Origin: an uncultured Corynebacterium sp.
GTDB lineage: Bacteria; Actinomycetota; Actinomycetes; Mycobacteriales; Mycobacteriaceae
Length of the DNA: 28,065 nucleotides
Assembly (NCBI RefSeq): GCF_946223165.1
Contig: NZ_CAMIBP010000030.1
Span: 1-28,065 of the forward strand
Reading direction: 5' to 3'
Position 1 is the stretch's first letter. Every line of letters begins with the position of its first letter. The position numbers were made by a program, and so were the translations under genes. Positions 14,649 to 21,656 of this stretch are shown here, piece by piece. Under the pieces are notes generated by a model that was given only the letters and a program-made list of their open reading frames with translations, was not told the origin of the DNA and did no database searches.

Positions 14649-15411
14649 TGCGGATACGCTTGTCCGTCATCACCTTGTGCGCCTGAACGATGTGGGCGAC
14701 GGCCTCGTCGACGTCGTCCGTGATGAGGAAGAGGTCGGTGTCCTCCGGGCTGATGAAACCGCCGGCGACGAGCTGCTCCTTCATCCACTCCACGAGGCCG
14801 GACCAGAACTGAGTGCCGATGAGCACGATGGGATAGTTGGTCACCTTGCCGGTCTGGACCATACAGAGGACCTCGAAGAACTCGTCCATGGTGCCAAAGC
14901 CGCCGGGCAGGCAGACGAAGGCCTGGGAATACTTAAGGAACATGGTCTTGCGCGCGAAGAAGTAGCGGAAGTTCAGGCCCAAGTCCACGTACTCGTTGAG
15001 CCCCTGCTCGTGCGGCAGCTCGATGCCCAGGCCCACGGATATTCCGCCGGCCTCGTGCGCGCCGCGGTTGCCGGCCTCCATGAGGCCCGGGCCACCGCCG
15101 GTGATGACGGCGTACTGCGCCTGCACCAGCTTGGCGCCCAGCTCCACGCCCTTGTCATAGAATTCGGTGCCTTCCTGCAGGCGCGCGGAGCCGAAGACGG
15201 TAACGGCCTTCGGCAGGCGGTAAAGGGCGTCGAATCCCGCCACGAACTCGCCCTGGATACGCAGGACGCGCCAGGGGTCCGCATGCATCCAGTCGTGATC
15301 GGAGCCGGACTCGAGTAGGCGCTGGTCGTAGGTGGATTCTTGCTGTCCCTCGGTGCGCAGCAGCAGCGGGCCGCGGAGGGTGCGCAGGTCGGTGTTCTTC
15401 TGGGGAGCCAT
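14638..15411 (-). CDS. LOG-family nucleotide 5'-monophosphate phosphoribohydrolase (TIGR00730)
   Basis: The product is 257 residues with AAAGGA 8 bases before the ATG. The Rossmann-like lysine-decarboxylase-like fold has VTVFGSARL, ITGGGPGLMEAGNRGAHEAG, and the catalytic signature PGGFGTMDEFFE. Family members (plant LOG, bacterial PpnN and Rv1205) cleave the base from nucleoside monophosphates such as cytokinin riboside-5'-phosphate or purine nucleotides. They are not lysine decarboxylases despite old names. The N-terminal extension of about 60 residues (DPWRVLRIQGEFVAGFDAL) matches the longer type-II group. It is cytosolic, lies 12 bases after dapE and overlaps folP2. Natural substrate here is unknown. 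Confidence 0.92.
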   Translation of the reverse strand: MAPQKNTDLRTLRGPLLLRTEGQQESTYDQRLLESGSDHDWMHADPWRVLRIQGEFVAGFDALYRLPKAVTVFGSARLQEGTEFYDKGVELGAKLVQAQYAVITGGGPGLMEAGNRGAHEAGGISVGLGIELPHEQGLNEYVDLGLNFRYFFARKTMFLKYSQAFVCLPGGFGTMDEFFEVLCMVQTGKVTNYPIVLIGTQFWSGLVEWMKEQLVAGGFISPEDTDLFLITDDVDEAVAHIVQAHKVMTDKRIRNES

Positions 15412-15423
15412 AATTCGTGTCCT

Positions 15424-16518
15424 TTAGGCGGTGGTGAGGTAAGCAATGAGGGCGCGGGAGACCTCGGTAATCTGGGCGACGGGCACCTGCTCGTCGCGCT
15501 TGTGGGCGAAGCCGGGATCACCGGGGCCAAAATTGACGGCCGGGGTGCCCATCTCGGAAAAACGCGCGACGTCCGTCCACCCGTACTTGGCGCGGACGTT
15601 GCCGCCGACGGCATCGATAAGCGCACGCGCGGCGGGCTGGCCCAGCCCGGGCAGGGCGCCCGGTGAGGCGTCGTCGACCTCGATGGTGACGTTGTCGTGG
15701 TCGCCGAGGACCTCGCGGACGTGCGCCATGGCCTCGTCGAGCGAGCGGTCCGGGGCGAAGCGGAAGTTGACGAACATCCAGGCCTCGTCCGGGATGGTGT
15801 TGGTGGCCACGCCCGCCTCGAGGTGGACGATGTTGAGCCCCTCCTTATAGGTGCAGCCGTCGATGGTGACGTCGCGCGGGGTGTACTCGGCCACGCGCGC
15901 CATGACCGGCACGAGGGCGTGCGCCGCGTTGGAGCCCAGCCAGGAACGCGCGGAGTGGGCGCGGGTGCCGTGGGCCGTCACGCGCAGGCGGATGGTGCCC
16001 TGGCAGCCCGCCTCAACGATGCCGCCCGAGGGCTCGCCCAGCAGGGCCAGCTCGCCCGCCAGCCACTCCGGGTGCTCGCGCTGGAGGTGTCCCAGACCAT
16101 TGTGGACAGCGGCGACCTCCTCGCAGTCATACGCGATGAGGGTGAGGTCGTGGGCGAGCTCGGCGGCATCGGCAAGCGTGGCGAAGGCGTGGAGGTAGAC
16201 GGCCATGCCGGACTTCATGTCCACGGTGCCGCAGCCGTACATGATGTCATCGTCCGGGCCCGGTTCGGTGCGGGACGGGACGTTGTCCGCAATCGGCACG
16301 GTGTCGATGTGCCCGGCTAGGACAACGCGGGTGGGCAGGCCGCGGTTAGTGCGGGCGCACACGGTGTTGCCGTAGCGGGCGACCTCGATGCCGGCGCCGA
16401 CCTGGAGCAGGGCAGCCTCGACGGCATCCGCGATGGTGGCCTCGTCGTGCGAGGGGCTCGGGATGTCCACGAGCGCGCGGGTCAGGTCGATAGGGTTCGA
16501 GGTCAGGCTGAGAGTCAC
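15424..16518 (-). CDS. dapE: Succinyl-diaminopimelate desuccinylase
   Basis: The product is 364 residues from the GTG at 16518 (VTLSLTSNPIDLTRALVDIP). An upstream ATG at 16584 reads into the divergent promoter and is not needed. The M20 metallopeptidase signatures are visible: VVLAGHIDTVP (His70, Asp72), GCGTVDMKSG (Asp100), YDCEEV (Glu133 and Glu134) and a C-terminal FAHKRDE histidine. It removes succinate from N-succinyl-LL-diaminopimelate with two zinc ions, giving LL-DAP for lysine and peptidoglycan. It is the first gene of the operon down to 12700. TACGAT at 16532-16527 lies 8 bases before the start, suggesting a leaderless messenger. It is divergent from an AroP-like permease, as I recall for C. 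glutamicum. Confidence 0.96.
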   Translation of the reverse strand: MTLSLTSNPIDLTRALVDIPSPSHDEATIADAVEAALLQVGAGIEVARYGNTVCARTNRGLPTRVVLAGHIDTVPIADNVPSRTEPGPDDDIMYGCGTVDMKSGMAVYLHAFATLADAAELAHDLTLIAYDCEEVAAVHNGLGHLQREHPEWLAGELALLGEPSGGIVEAGCQGTIRLRVTAHGTRAHSARSWLGSNAAHALVPVMARVAEYTPRDVTIDGCTYKEGLNIVHLEAGVATNTIPDEAWMFVNFRFAPDRSLDEAMAHVREVLGDHDNVTIEVDDASPGALPGLGQPAARALIDAVGGNVRAKYGWTDVARFSEMGTPAVNFGPGDPGFAHKRDEQVPVAQITEVSRALIAYLTTA

Positions 16519-16526
16519 AATCGGCC

Positions 16527-16569
16527 ATCGTACCGCGCCTCGGGGCGCCGTGCTGGCCGGTGCTACGCT
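16527..16569. promoter_or_regulatory. Divergent promoter region of dapE and the first permease
   Basis: On the minus strand TACGAT (16532-16527) sits 8 bases before the dapE GTG. On the plus strand TACGCT (16564-16569) lies 36 bases before the permease GTG. The -35 elements are poor on both sides. The two promoters would compete for about 40 bases of DNA. Confidence 0.4.
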
Positions 16570-16605
16570 GAGTGGGCTAACCAACTGTCAACCGGAAGAA
16601 GCATT

Positions 16606-17994
16606 GTGAGCAACCTTCCCCCGCGCCTTAACGCACAGCCCCAGCGCAAGACCCAGCTGCAGTCTCGCCACCTCACCATGATGGGCCTCGGCTCCGCCGT
16701 GGGCGCTGGCCTCTTTTTGGGCGTCGGCGTCGGCATCCAGACCTCCGGCACCTCGGTCCTCATTTCCTATGCCATCGCGGGCGTTCTCATCGCCCTCATC
16801 ATGGCCATGCTCGGCGAGATGGCCGCCGCCCGCCCGTCCCTCGGCTCCTTCTCCACGTATGCCGGCGACGCTTTTGGCAACTGGGCGCGTTTCACGCTGG
16901 GCTGGCTCTACTGGTTCATGCTCATCATGGTCATGGGCTCCGAGATCACCGGCGCGGCCGCGATTATCGGCAACTGGTTCGGGGTTGAACCCTGGATTCC
17001 GGCGCTCATCGCCGTCGTCTTCTTCGCTGTGGTCAACTTCGCGGCCGTCCGCGGGTTCGGCGAGTTCGAGTTCTGGTTCTCCCTGGTCAAGGTGGCCGTG
17101 ATCCTGGCCTTTATCGCCCTGGGCATCCTCATGGTGCTGGGACTGTGGCCCAATACGACACCGGTCCAGCTGTCCAACTTCACGGACAACTTCGCCCCTG
17201 GCGGCGCGCCCGGTTTTGCCGCGGGTCTCCTCGCGGTGGCCTTCGCGTTCGGCGGCATCGAGCTGGTGACCATCGCCGGCGCGGAGTCCGAGGACCCCGC
17301 CCGCAACGTCGCCACCGCCGTGCGCGCCACCATCGTTCGCATCCTCGTCTTCTACATCGGCGCCGTGGCCGTCATCTCTCTCCTGCTGCCCTTCAACCAG
17401 ATCCAGGACGCCGACATCGCCGCGCAGTCCCCGTTCACGCTCGTCCTCGAGCGCGCAGGAATCCCGGGCGCCGTCGGCTTCATGGAGCTCACTATCGCCG
17501 TCGCGCTGCTGTCTTCCTTCAACGCGCAGATCTACGCCACGTCCCGCCTGGTTCACGACATGGCGCAGACCGGCAACGCCCACGCGGCGTTCCTCAAGAA
17601 GTCCGCCACCGGCTCCCCCGTCAACGCGGTGCTCCTTTCGATGATCTTCGCGTTCGCCTCCGTGGGCCTGCAGTATTGGAACCCGCCGGGGCTGCTCACC
17701 TTCCTCTTCAATGCGGTGGGTGGCTGCCTCCTCGTCATCTGGCTGCTCATCACGGCCTCGTACCTCAAGCTGCACCCGCGGCTCGCCGCCGCGGGCGACA
17801 TCACCGCCCTGCGCGTGCCTGGCTTCCCCGTCGTGCCATGGATCGTCATCCTCGCGATGGTGGGGCTTATCATCCTCATGGTTTTCGACGCCTCTGCGCG
17901 CAGACAGGTCGTCGCGGTGCTCATCGTCACCGCCGCCCTCATCGCGTTGTCGAAGGTGCTGCCGCTGCACCGAGTTCACGACGAGCGTTCATGA
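16606..17994 (+). CDS. Amino-acid permease (APC superfamily, AroP/AAT-like)
   Basis: The product is 462 residues from the GTG at 16606 with GGAAGAA 6 bases upstream. The AAT-family entry signature RHLTMMGLGSAVGAGLFLGV opens helix 1, followed by about eleven further hydrophobic helices and the conserved GFGEFEFWFSLVKVAVILAF loop between helices 5 and 6. The chain shows EITGAAAIIGNWFGV and AFAFGGIELVTIAGAESEDP. The family imports amino acids with protons. Position beside dapE suggests AroP (aromatic amino acids) by comparison with C. glutamicum, but the substrate cannot be read from sequence. It is closely similar to the gene at 19180-20607. Confidence 0.93.
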   Translation: MSNLPPRLNAQPQRKTQLQSRHLTMMGLGSAVGAGLFLGVGVGIQTSGTSVLISYAIAGVLIALIMAMLGEMAAARPSLGSFSTYAGDAFGNWARFTLGWLYWFMLIMVMGSEITGAAAIIGNWFGVEPWIPALIAVVFFAVVNFAAVRGFGEFEFWFSLVKVAVILAFIALGILMVLGLWPNTTPVQLSNFTDNFAPGGAPGFAAGLLAVAFAFGGIELVTIAGAESEDPARNVATAVRATIVRILVFYIGAVAVISLLLPFNQIQDADIAAQSPFTLVLERAGIPGAVGFMELTIAVALLSSFNAQIYATSRLVHDMAQTGNAHAAFLKKSATGSPVNAVLLSMIFAFASVGLQYWNPPGLLTFLFNAVGGCLLVIWLLITASYLKLHPRLAAAGDITALRVPGFPVVPWIVILAMVGLIILMVFDASARRQVVAVLIVTAALIALSKVLPLHRVHDERS

Positions 17995-18003
17995 CTAGCG
18001 TCA

Positions 18004-18021
18004 CAGCGGTGAAAACCGCTG
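18004..18021 (+). terminator. Hairpin after the first permease
   Basis: CAGCGGT and ACCGCTG pair around a GAAA tetraloop, 9 bases after the permease stop. No T-run follows, so it may only stabilise the 3' end. Confidence 0.4.
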
Positions 18022-18045
18022 CGTACCCCGCAGCTTCCCGCCCGC

Positions 18046-18075
18046 CGGCGCCCTGCCCATCACCAAAGGGCGCCG
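18046..18075 (+). terminator. Second hairpin between permease and dapD
   Basis: CGGCGCCCT (18046-18054) pairs perfectly with AGGGCGCCG (18067-18075) around a 12-base loop. A modest pyrimidine stretch (GCTTTCTCCC) follows at 18087-18095. It could end the permease transcript or be part of a structured dapD leader. Confidence 0.4.
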
Positions 18076-18149
18076 CGTCCGCTAAGCTTTCTCCCAGACT
18101 CCGGCCCACCCGGGCCGCCACCCGATTTACCTAAGGTTTACTTGTCCTC

Positions 18150-19121
18150 ATGACCTCTGCTTCCGCGCGCGGCCTCGCCACCCTCACCTTCGACGGAACC
18201 GTCCTCGACGTGTGGTTCCCCTCCGTCTACACCGACAAGGAGGTCGCCGAGACCGGCACCGTCCGCCTGGAGGAGACCCCACAGCAGTTCGCCGCCTTGG
18301 TCGGCCCGGACGAGGAGCGCGGCGTCGCCCGCGTCGCCGTGGAGACCTCCATCAAGGATCTGGACGAGGCCCCGGTTGACGCCTACGACGTCTACCTGCG
18401 CCTCCACCTCCTCTCGCACCGCGCCGTCAAGCCGCACGGCCTCAACATGGACGGCATCTTCGGCCTGCTCACCAACGTCGTGTGGACCAACTACGGCCCC
18501 TGTGCCGTGGCCGACTTCCAGATGGTCCGTGGTCGCCTGGCCTCCCGCGGCCCCGTCGTCGTCTTTTCCGTGGACAAGTTCCCGCGCATGGTTGATTATG
18601 TCGTCCCGTCCGGCGTGCGCATTGGCGACGCGGACCGCGTCCGCCTCGGCGCCCACCTGGCCGAGGGCACCACGGTCATGCACGAGGGCTTCGTGAACTT
18701 CAACGCCGGCACCCTGGGCGCCTCCATGGTCGAGGGCCGCATCTCCGCCGGCGTCGTCGTGGGCGACGGTACCGACGTGGGCGGCGGCGCCTCCATCATG
18801 GGCACCCTGTCCGGCGGCGGCGAGGAGGTCATCTCCTTGGGCGAGCGTTGCCTGCTCGGCGCCAACTCCGGCGTGGGCATCTCGCTTGGCGATGACTGCG
18901 TGGTCGAGGCCGGCCTCTACGTCACCGCCGGCACCAAGGTCACCGCCCTGGGCAAGGTTGCCGATGCCGCCGGCGTGGCCGATGGCGACACCGTCAAGGC
19001 CGGCTCCCTGTCCGGCGCCTCCGGAATCCTGTTCCGCCGTAATTCCATCACCGGCGCCGTCGAGGCCTCCGAGTGGAAGACCGCGGCCGTGGAGCTTAAC
19101 GCCGATTTGCACAAGAACTAA
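18150..19121 (+). CDS. dapD: 2,3,4,5-tetrahydropyridine-2,6-dicarboxylate N-succinyltransferase
   Basis: The product is 323 residues from the ATG at 18150; AAGG lies 13 bases upstream. The N-terminal domain carries LLSHRAVKPHGLNMDGIFG. The central left-handed beta-helix has the hexapeptide pattern VRLGAHLAEGTTVMHEGFVN, NAGTLGASMVEGRISAGVVV and LGANSGVGISLGDDCVVEAG. This is the longer, actinobacterial type of DapD, active as a trimer. It transfers succinyl from succinyl-CoA to tetrahydrodipicolinate, the entry to the succinylase branch of lysine/DAP synthesis, working before DapC and DapE, both encoded in this window. It sits between two permease genes in the same direction. Confidence 0.96.
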   Translation: MTSASARGLATLTFDGTVLDVWFPSVYTDKEVAETGTVRLEETPQQFAALVGPDEERGVARVAVETSIKDLDEAPVDAYDVYLRLHLLSHRAVKPHGLNMDGIFGLLTNVVWTNYGPCAVADFQMVRGRLASRGPVVVFSVDKFPRMVDYVVPSGVRIGDADRVRLGAHLAEGTTVMHEGFVNFNAGTLGASMVEGRISAGVVVGDGTDVGGGASIMGTLSGGGEEVISLGERCLLGANSGVGISLGDDCVVEAGLYVTAGTKVTALGKVADAAGVADGDTVKAGSLSGASGILFRRNSITGAVEASEWKTAAVELNADLHKN

Positions 19122-19138
19122 GAAGACTTGCCTCATCC

Positions 19139-19172
19139 CGGTGCTTGAGCACCGAGAGTTACTGACTAACAT
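19139..19172 (+). promoter_or_regulatory. Promoter of the second permease with overlapping palindrome
   Basis: TTGAGC (19145-19150), a 16-base spacer and TAACAT (19167-19172) lead to a predicted start at about 19180, the GTG itself. The perfect palindrome CGGTGC-TTGA-GCACCG (19139-19154) contains the -35 hexamer, so it could be an operator or a short terminator hairpin for dapD. Confidence 0.4.
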
Positions 19173-19179
19173 TTTGAGG

Positions 19180-20607
19180 GTGTCTACTACCTCTTCATCT
19201 TCGTCTCCCGAGTCCTCAGCCGCAGGCTCGGACGCGCTCGGCAGTGGCCTCAAGGTCCGTCATCTCACCATGATGGGCCTGGGATCCACCATCGGCGCGG
19301 GCTTGTTCCTCGGCACCGGCGTCGGTATCTCGGCCGCCGGCCCGGCCGTACTGTTGGCGTATATCATCGCCGGATTCCTCGCCACCCTCGTCATGCAGAT
19401 GCTCGGCGAGATGGGCACCGTCATCCCGGCATCCGGATCCTTCTCCGAGTACGCGGAGCACGGCATCGGCCGCTGGGCGGGCTTCACGCAAGGCTGGATC
19501 TACTGGCTGGCCACCGTGGCTGTGCTCGGCGCGGAGATCACCGGCGCCGCCGCCTTCATCGGCGCGTGGTTTGACTGCCCACCGTGGATCCCCGCCGCGG
19601 TGTGTGTCGCGCTCTTCGGCGTCATCAATCTGCTGCGCGTGCGCGTCTTCGGCGAGTTCGAGTACTGGTTCGCTTTTATCAAGGTCGCCGTCATCATCGC
19701 GTTCCTCGTCATCGGCGTGCTGCTCATCTTCGGCCTACTGCCGGGCCACGAGTTCATCGGCACCTCGATCTTCCTCGCGGACGGTTTCATGCCCAACGGC
19801 CTGGGCGGCGTCGCCTCGGCCCTGTTGGCCGTGGCGTTCGCCTTCGGCGGCATCGAGGTGGTGGCCATCGCGGCCGCCGAGTCCGACGATCCGGAGAAAT
19901 CCCTCGTCAACGCCGTGCGCACCACGATTACCCGCATCTCCGTGTTCTACTTGGGCTCAGTCCTCGTCATCACGTTCCTGCTGCCGTATTCCTCGCTGGG
20001 CAAGGCCAGCTCCGCCGCCGAGTCCCCCTTCACCCTCGTGCTCGGCCGCGCCAGCATTCCAGGCGCGGCAGGCTTCATGGAGGTCATCATCGTCATGGCG
20101 CTGCTCTCCGCGTTCAACGCGCAGATCTACGCGTCCTCGCGCATGATGTTCTCGCTGGCCCAGCGCCGCGAGGCGCCCGCCCTGTTTGCGAAGACCAACG
20201 CCCGCGGCGTGCCCACCAACGCTATCGCTCTCTCCGTGGCACTGTCCGTCGTCATGGTCATCCTCAACTACGCAGACACCGGCTGGCTGCTCAACTTCAT
20301 GCTCAACTCCGCGGGCGCGTCCCTGCTCATCGTGTGGGTCTTCATCGCGGTGAGCCAGCTGCGCCTGCGCCCCCAGCTGGAGGCCGCACACCCGCTGCCC
20401 GTGAAGATGTGGGCCTACCCCTACCTCACGTGGTTCGCGCTGCTGCTCTTCGTGGCCATCGCGGTGCTCATGCTCACCGACGCCTCCGCCCGCGTCCAGC
20501 TCTACTCCGCCGCCGCCATGTTTGCCATTCTGGCCGTGGCCGGCGTCATCAACGCGAAGGTGCGCGGAATCTCGCCCACCTCGACGCTGCCCATCCCGGG
20601 AGCTTAA
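19180..20607 (+). CDS. Amino-acid permease (APC superfamily, AAT-like), paralogue of the upstream permease
   Basis: The product is 475 residues from the GTG at 19180. About 28 polar, serine-rich residues precede the entry signature RHLTMMGLGSTIGAGLFLGT. The rest matches the gene at 16606 along its length: GWIYWLATVAVLGAEITGAA, VFGEFEYWFAFIKVAVIIAF, AFAFGGIEVVAIAAAESDDP, FNAQIYASSRMMFSLAQRRE. It has about twelve transmembrane helices and is expected to import an amino acid by proton symport. The position 58 bases after dapD may mean shared transcription, but it has its own promoter candidate. The start is uncertain because GAGGG lies directly against the GTG, which fits a leaderless message better than a ribosome site. 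Confidence 0.92.
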   Translation: MSTTSSSSSPESSAAGSDALGSGLKVRHLTMMGLGSTIGAGLFLGTGVGISAAGPAVLLAYIIAGFLATLVMQMLGEMGTVIPASGSFSEYAEHGIGRWAGFTQGWIYWLATVAVLGAEITGAAAFIGAWFDCPPWIPAAVCVALFGVINLLRVRVFGEFEYWFAFIKVAVIIAFLVIGVLLIFGLLPGHEFIGTSIFLADGFMPNGLGGVASALLAVAFAFGGIEVVAIAAAESDDPEKSLVNAVRTTITRISVFYLGSVLVITFLLPYSSLGKASSAAESPFTLVLGRASIPGAAGFMEVIIVMALLSAFNAQIYASSRMMFSLAQRREAPALFAKTNARGVPTNAIALSVALSVVMVILNYADTGWLLNFMLNSAGASLLIVWVFIAVSQLRLRPQLEAAHPLPVKMWAYPYLTWFALLLFVAIAVLMLTDASARVQLYSAAAMFAILAVAGVINAKVRGISPTSTLPIPGA

Positions 20608-20640
20608 GCCCCCCGCCCGCACACCGGGCCTCTCAAACCA

Positions 20641-20697
20641 TTGACCTCCGCAGACTTTCTGGATTTTCCCGCCAGAATCTGCGGAGGTCAACGTTTT
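20641..20697 (+). terminator. Long inverted repeat after the second permease
   Basis: The left arm at 20641-20662 begins TTGACCTCCGCAGA and ends TCTGG. The right arm at 20672-20691 is its complement, with 14 perfect outer pairs, a small bulge and 5 more pairs around a 9-base loop. CGTTTTAGGG follows. It is longer than the usual terminator stem, so a small repeat element is the alternative. Confidence 0.55.
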
Positions 20698-20845
20698 AGG
20701 GTCAACGGTTCTGAGTCAGCGGTTTGAAAAGCCCCTAAGGGTGCGAATCAAAAGACCTCGTTGCGCGGTCAAACGTCACCCAAAGCCTTTTTCGCCGGTC
20801 GTAGGCCTTGTCAATCGCGCTTTGTGAGGTACTGGCAGGACACCC

Positions 20846-20874
20846 TTGACGCAATGACAAGAATTCTTTACACT
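20846..20874 (+). promoter_or_regulatory. Near-consensus promoter of the HTH/membrane pair
   Basis: TTGACG (20846-20851), a 17-base spacer and TACACT (20869-20874) are the best sigma-A-type match in the window. The predicted start is near 20881, a leader of about 30 bases. Confidence 0.7.
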
Positions 20875-20881
20875 TAGCCAT

Positions 20882-20900
20882 GTAAGCAAGACAGTAAGCA
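20882..20900 (+). repeat. Direct repeat at the predicted start of the HTH gene
   Basis: GTAAGCA occurs at 20882-20888 and 20894-20900, a 12-base period, exactly over the predicted transcription start. This is a plausible operator for the HTH protein encoded next. It is not tested. Confidence 0.45.
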
Positions 20901-20910
20901 CACAAAGGTT

Positions 20911-21132
20911 GTGATCGCCACGGAACCCAAACACCCCAACATGGTCCGCAAATGGCGCCGTTGGAAAGAACTATCCCAAGGCGAGCTCGCAGACAGGGCG
21001 GGAGTCTCCCGCCAGACCATCGCCAACATCGAAAAGGGAAACTACTCCCCCTCGGTCCACCTAGCATTGGCCATCTGCAAGGAGCTAGGCAAGACGGTCG
21101 AGGAAATCTTTGGAGAGGAACAGGAAGAATGA
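20911..21132 (+). CDS. Small HTH (XRE/Cro-like) transcriptional regulator
   Basis: The product is 73 residues from a GTG at 20911; an ATG at 20941 (MVRKWRRWKELSQGELADRA) would give 63. Almost the whole chain is a helix-turn-helix of the YozG/XRE type: LSQGELADRAGVSRQTIANI, EKGNYSPSVHLALAICKELG, then KTVEEIFGEEQEE. Such short repressors commonly pair with a membrane protein gene. Here its TGA overlaps the ATG of the membrane protein by four bases (ATGA), so translation is coupled. A promoter and a direct repeat lie immediately upstream, suggesting autoregulation. DNA binding is clear from the family; the target set and the signal are unknown. Confidence 0.92.
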   Translation: MIATEPKHPNMVRKWRRWKELSQGELADRAGVSRQTIANIEKGNYSPSVHLALAICKELGKTVEEIFGEEQEE

Positions 21133-21617
21133 CACTCACCGACAAGCTCGCACAACTCGCTTTCGACAACGTCCGTAATTCCACGGAAGACGAATACCAG
21201 GAGCAGACGCTCTTCCAGTCCTTCGCCGTCGGCTACTACGCTCTGCCGGCCACGCTGTGCACGGTGGGCGCCATCCTCGCCTGGATCCTCCACGGCTGGA
21301 CCAGCTACCTGAGCTTCCTCGTCATCATCCCGCTGCTCGTGAGCGAGGGGTTCTCCAACGCTTGGCTCAAGGACAAGGCGCCCCGCGCCAAGGCCGTCCG
21401 AGGCACCGGCTACTACATTGCCACCTTCGTGCCGCTGGCTTTCTGGATCGCAGGGCTCGCATTCCGGACGGTAGAATCGGGCGACTCGTCCAATGCCATC
21501 GGGCTCGTCGTCGGCGCCATCGTGGGAGGCATCGCCGCGGCCATCGTCACTCCGCGCATCCTCGACAAGCGACGCGCACAAGACAAAGAGCGCCTCGAGG
21601 CTACCCTCGAGGACTAG
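21129..21617 (+). CDS. Four-helix membrane protein paired with the HTH regulator
   Basis: The product is 162 residues from an ATG overlapping the HTH stop. GAGGAACAGGAAG upstream can serve as the ribosome site. A polar N-terminus (MTLTDKLAQLAFDNVRNSTE) precedes four hydrophobic segments: about residues 36-56 (YYALPATLCTVGAILAWIL), 58-77, 94-112 (YYIATFVPLAFWIAGLAF) and 122-142 (SNAIGLVVGAIVGGIAAAIV), then a charged tail with DKRRAQDKERLEA. I recognise no named family. Membrane proteins next to YozG-type regulators are often of unknown function and may sense a signal or be the regulated target. It is followed directly by a terminator. Confidence 0.85.
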   Translation: MTLTDKLAQLAFDNVRNSTEDEYQEQTLFQSFAVGYYALPATLCTVGAILAWILHGWTSYLSFLVIIPLLVSEGFSNAWLKDKAPRAKAVRGTGYYIATFVPLAFWIAGLAFRTVESGDSSNAIGLVVGAIVGGIAAAIVTPRILDKRRAQDKERLEATLED

Positions 21618-21630
21618 CGAAAACGACAAA

Positions 21631-21656
21631 AGCGCCGCACGAACGGCGCTTTTTCT
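21631..21656. terminator. Bidirectional terminator
   Basis: AGCGCCG (21631-21637) and CGGCGCT (21644-21650) pair around CACGAA. The plus side runs into TTTTTCTT and the minus side into TTTTGTCGTTTTCG. It serves the convergent membrane-protein and GtrA-like genes. Confidence 0.85.

Larger units (their letters stand above)
20608..20910. other. 303-base intergenic region with inverted and direct repeats
   Basis: The gap holds the long inverted repeat at 20641-20691, a direct repeat of GGTCAACG (20686-20693 and 20699-20706), and the promoter of the HTH gene (20846-20874). A minus-strand open frame covers much of it but lacks protein character. I see no gene. Confidence 0.6.

Noticed and set aside
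16588..17979. Minus-strand open frame of 463 codons
   Set aside because: Antisense to the first permease; an extreme charged composition (long runs of D, E, R, H) shows it is a codon-bias shadow.
17991..18134. Possible 47-codon ORF overlapping the first permease stop (ATGA) and ending just before the dapD ribosome site
   Set aside because: The product is proline-, alanine- and arginine-rich without a motif, and the same bases form strong hairpins; a leader peptide is possible but unsupported.
20735..21184. Minus-strand 149-codon frame across the intergenic region and HTH gene
   Set aside because: Most of it is antisense to the HTH gene; the remaining part has no domain and covers the HTH promoter.
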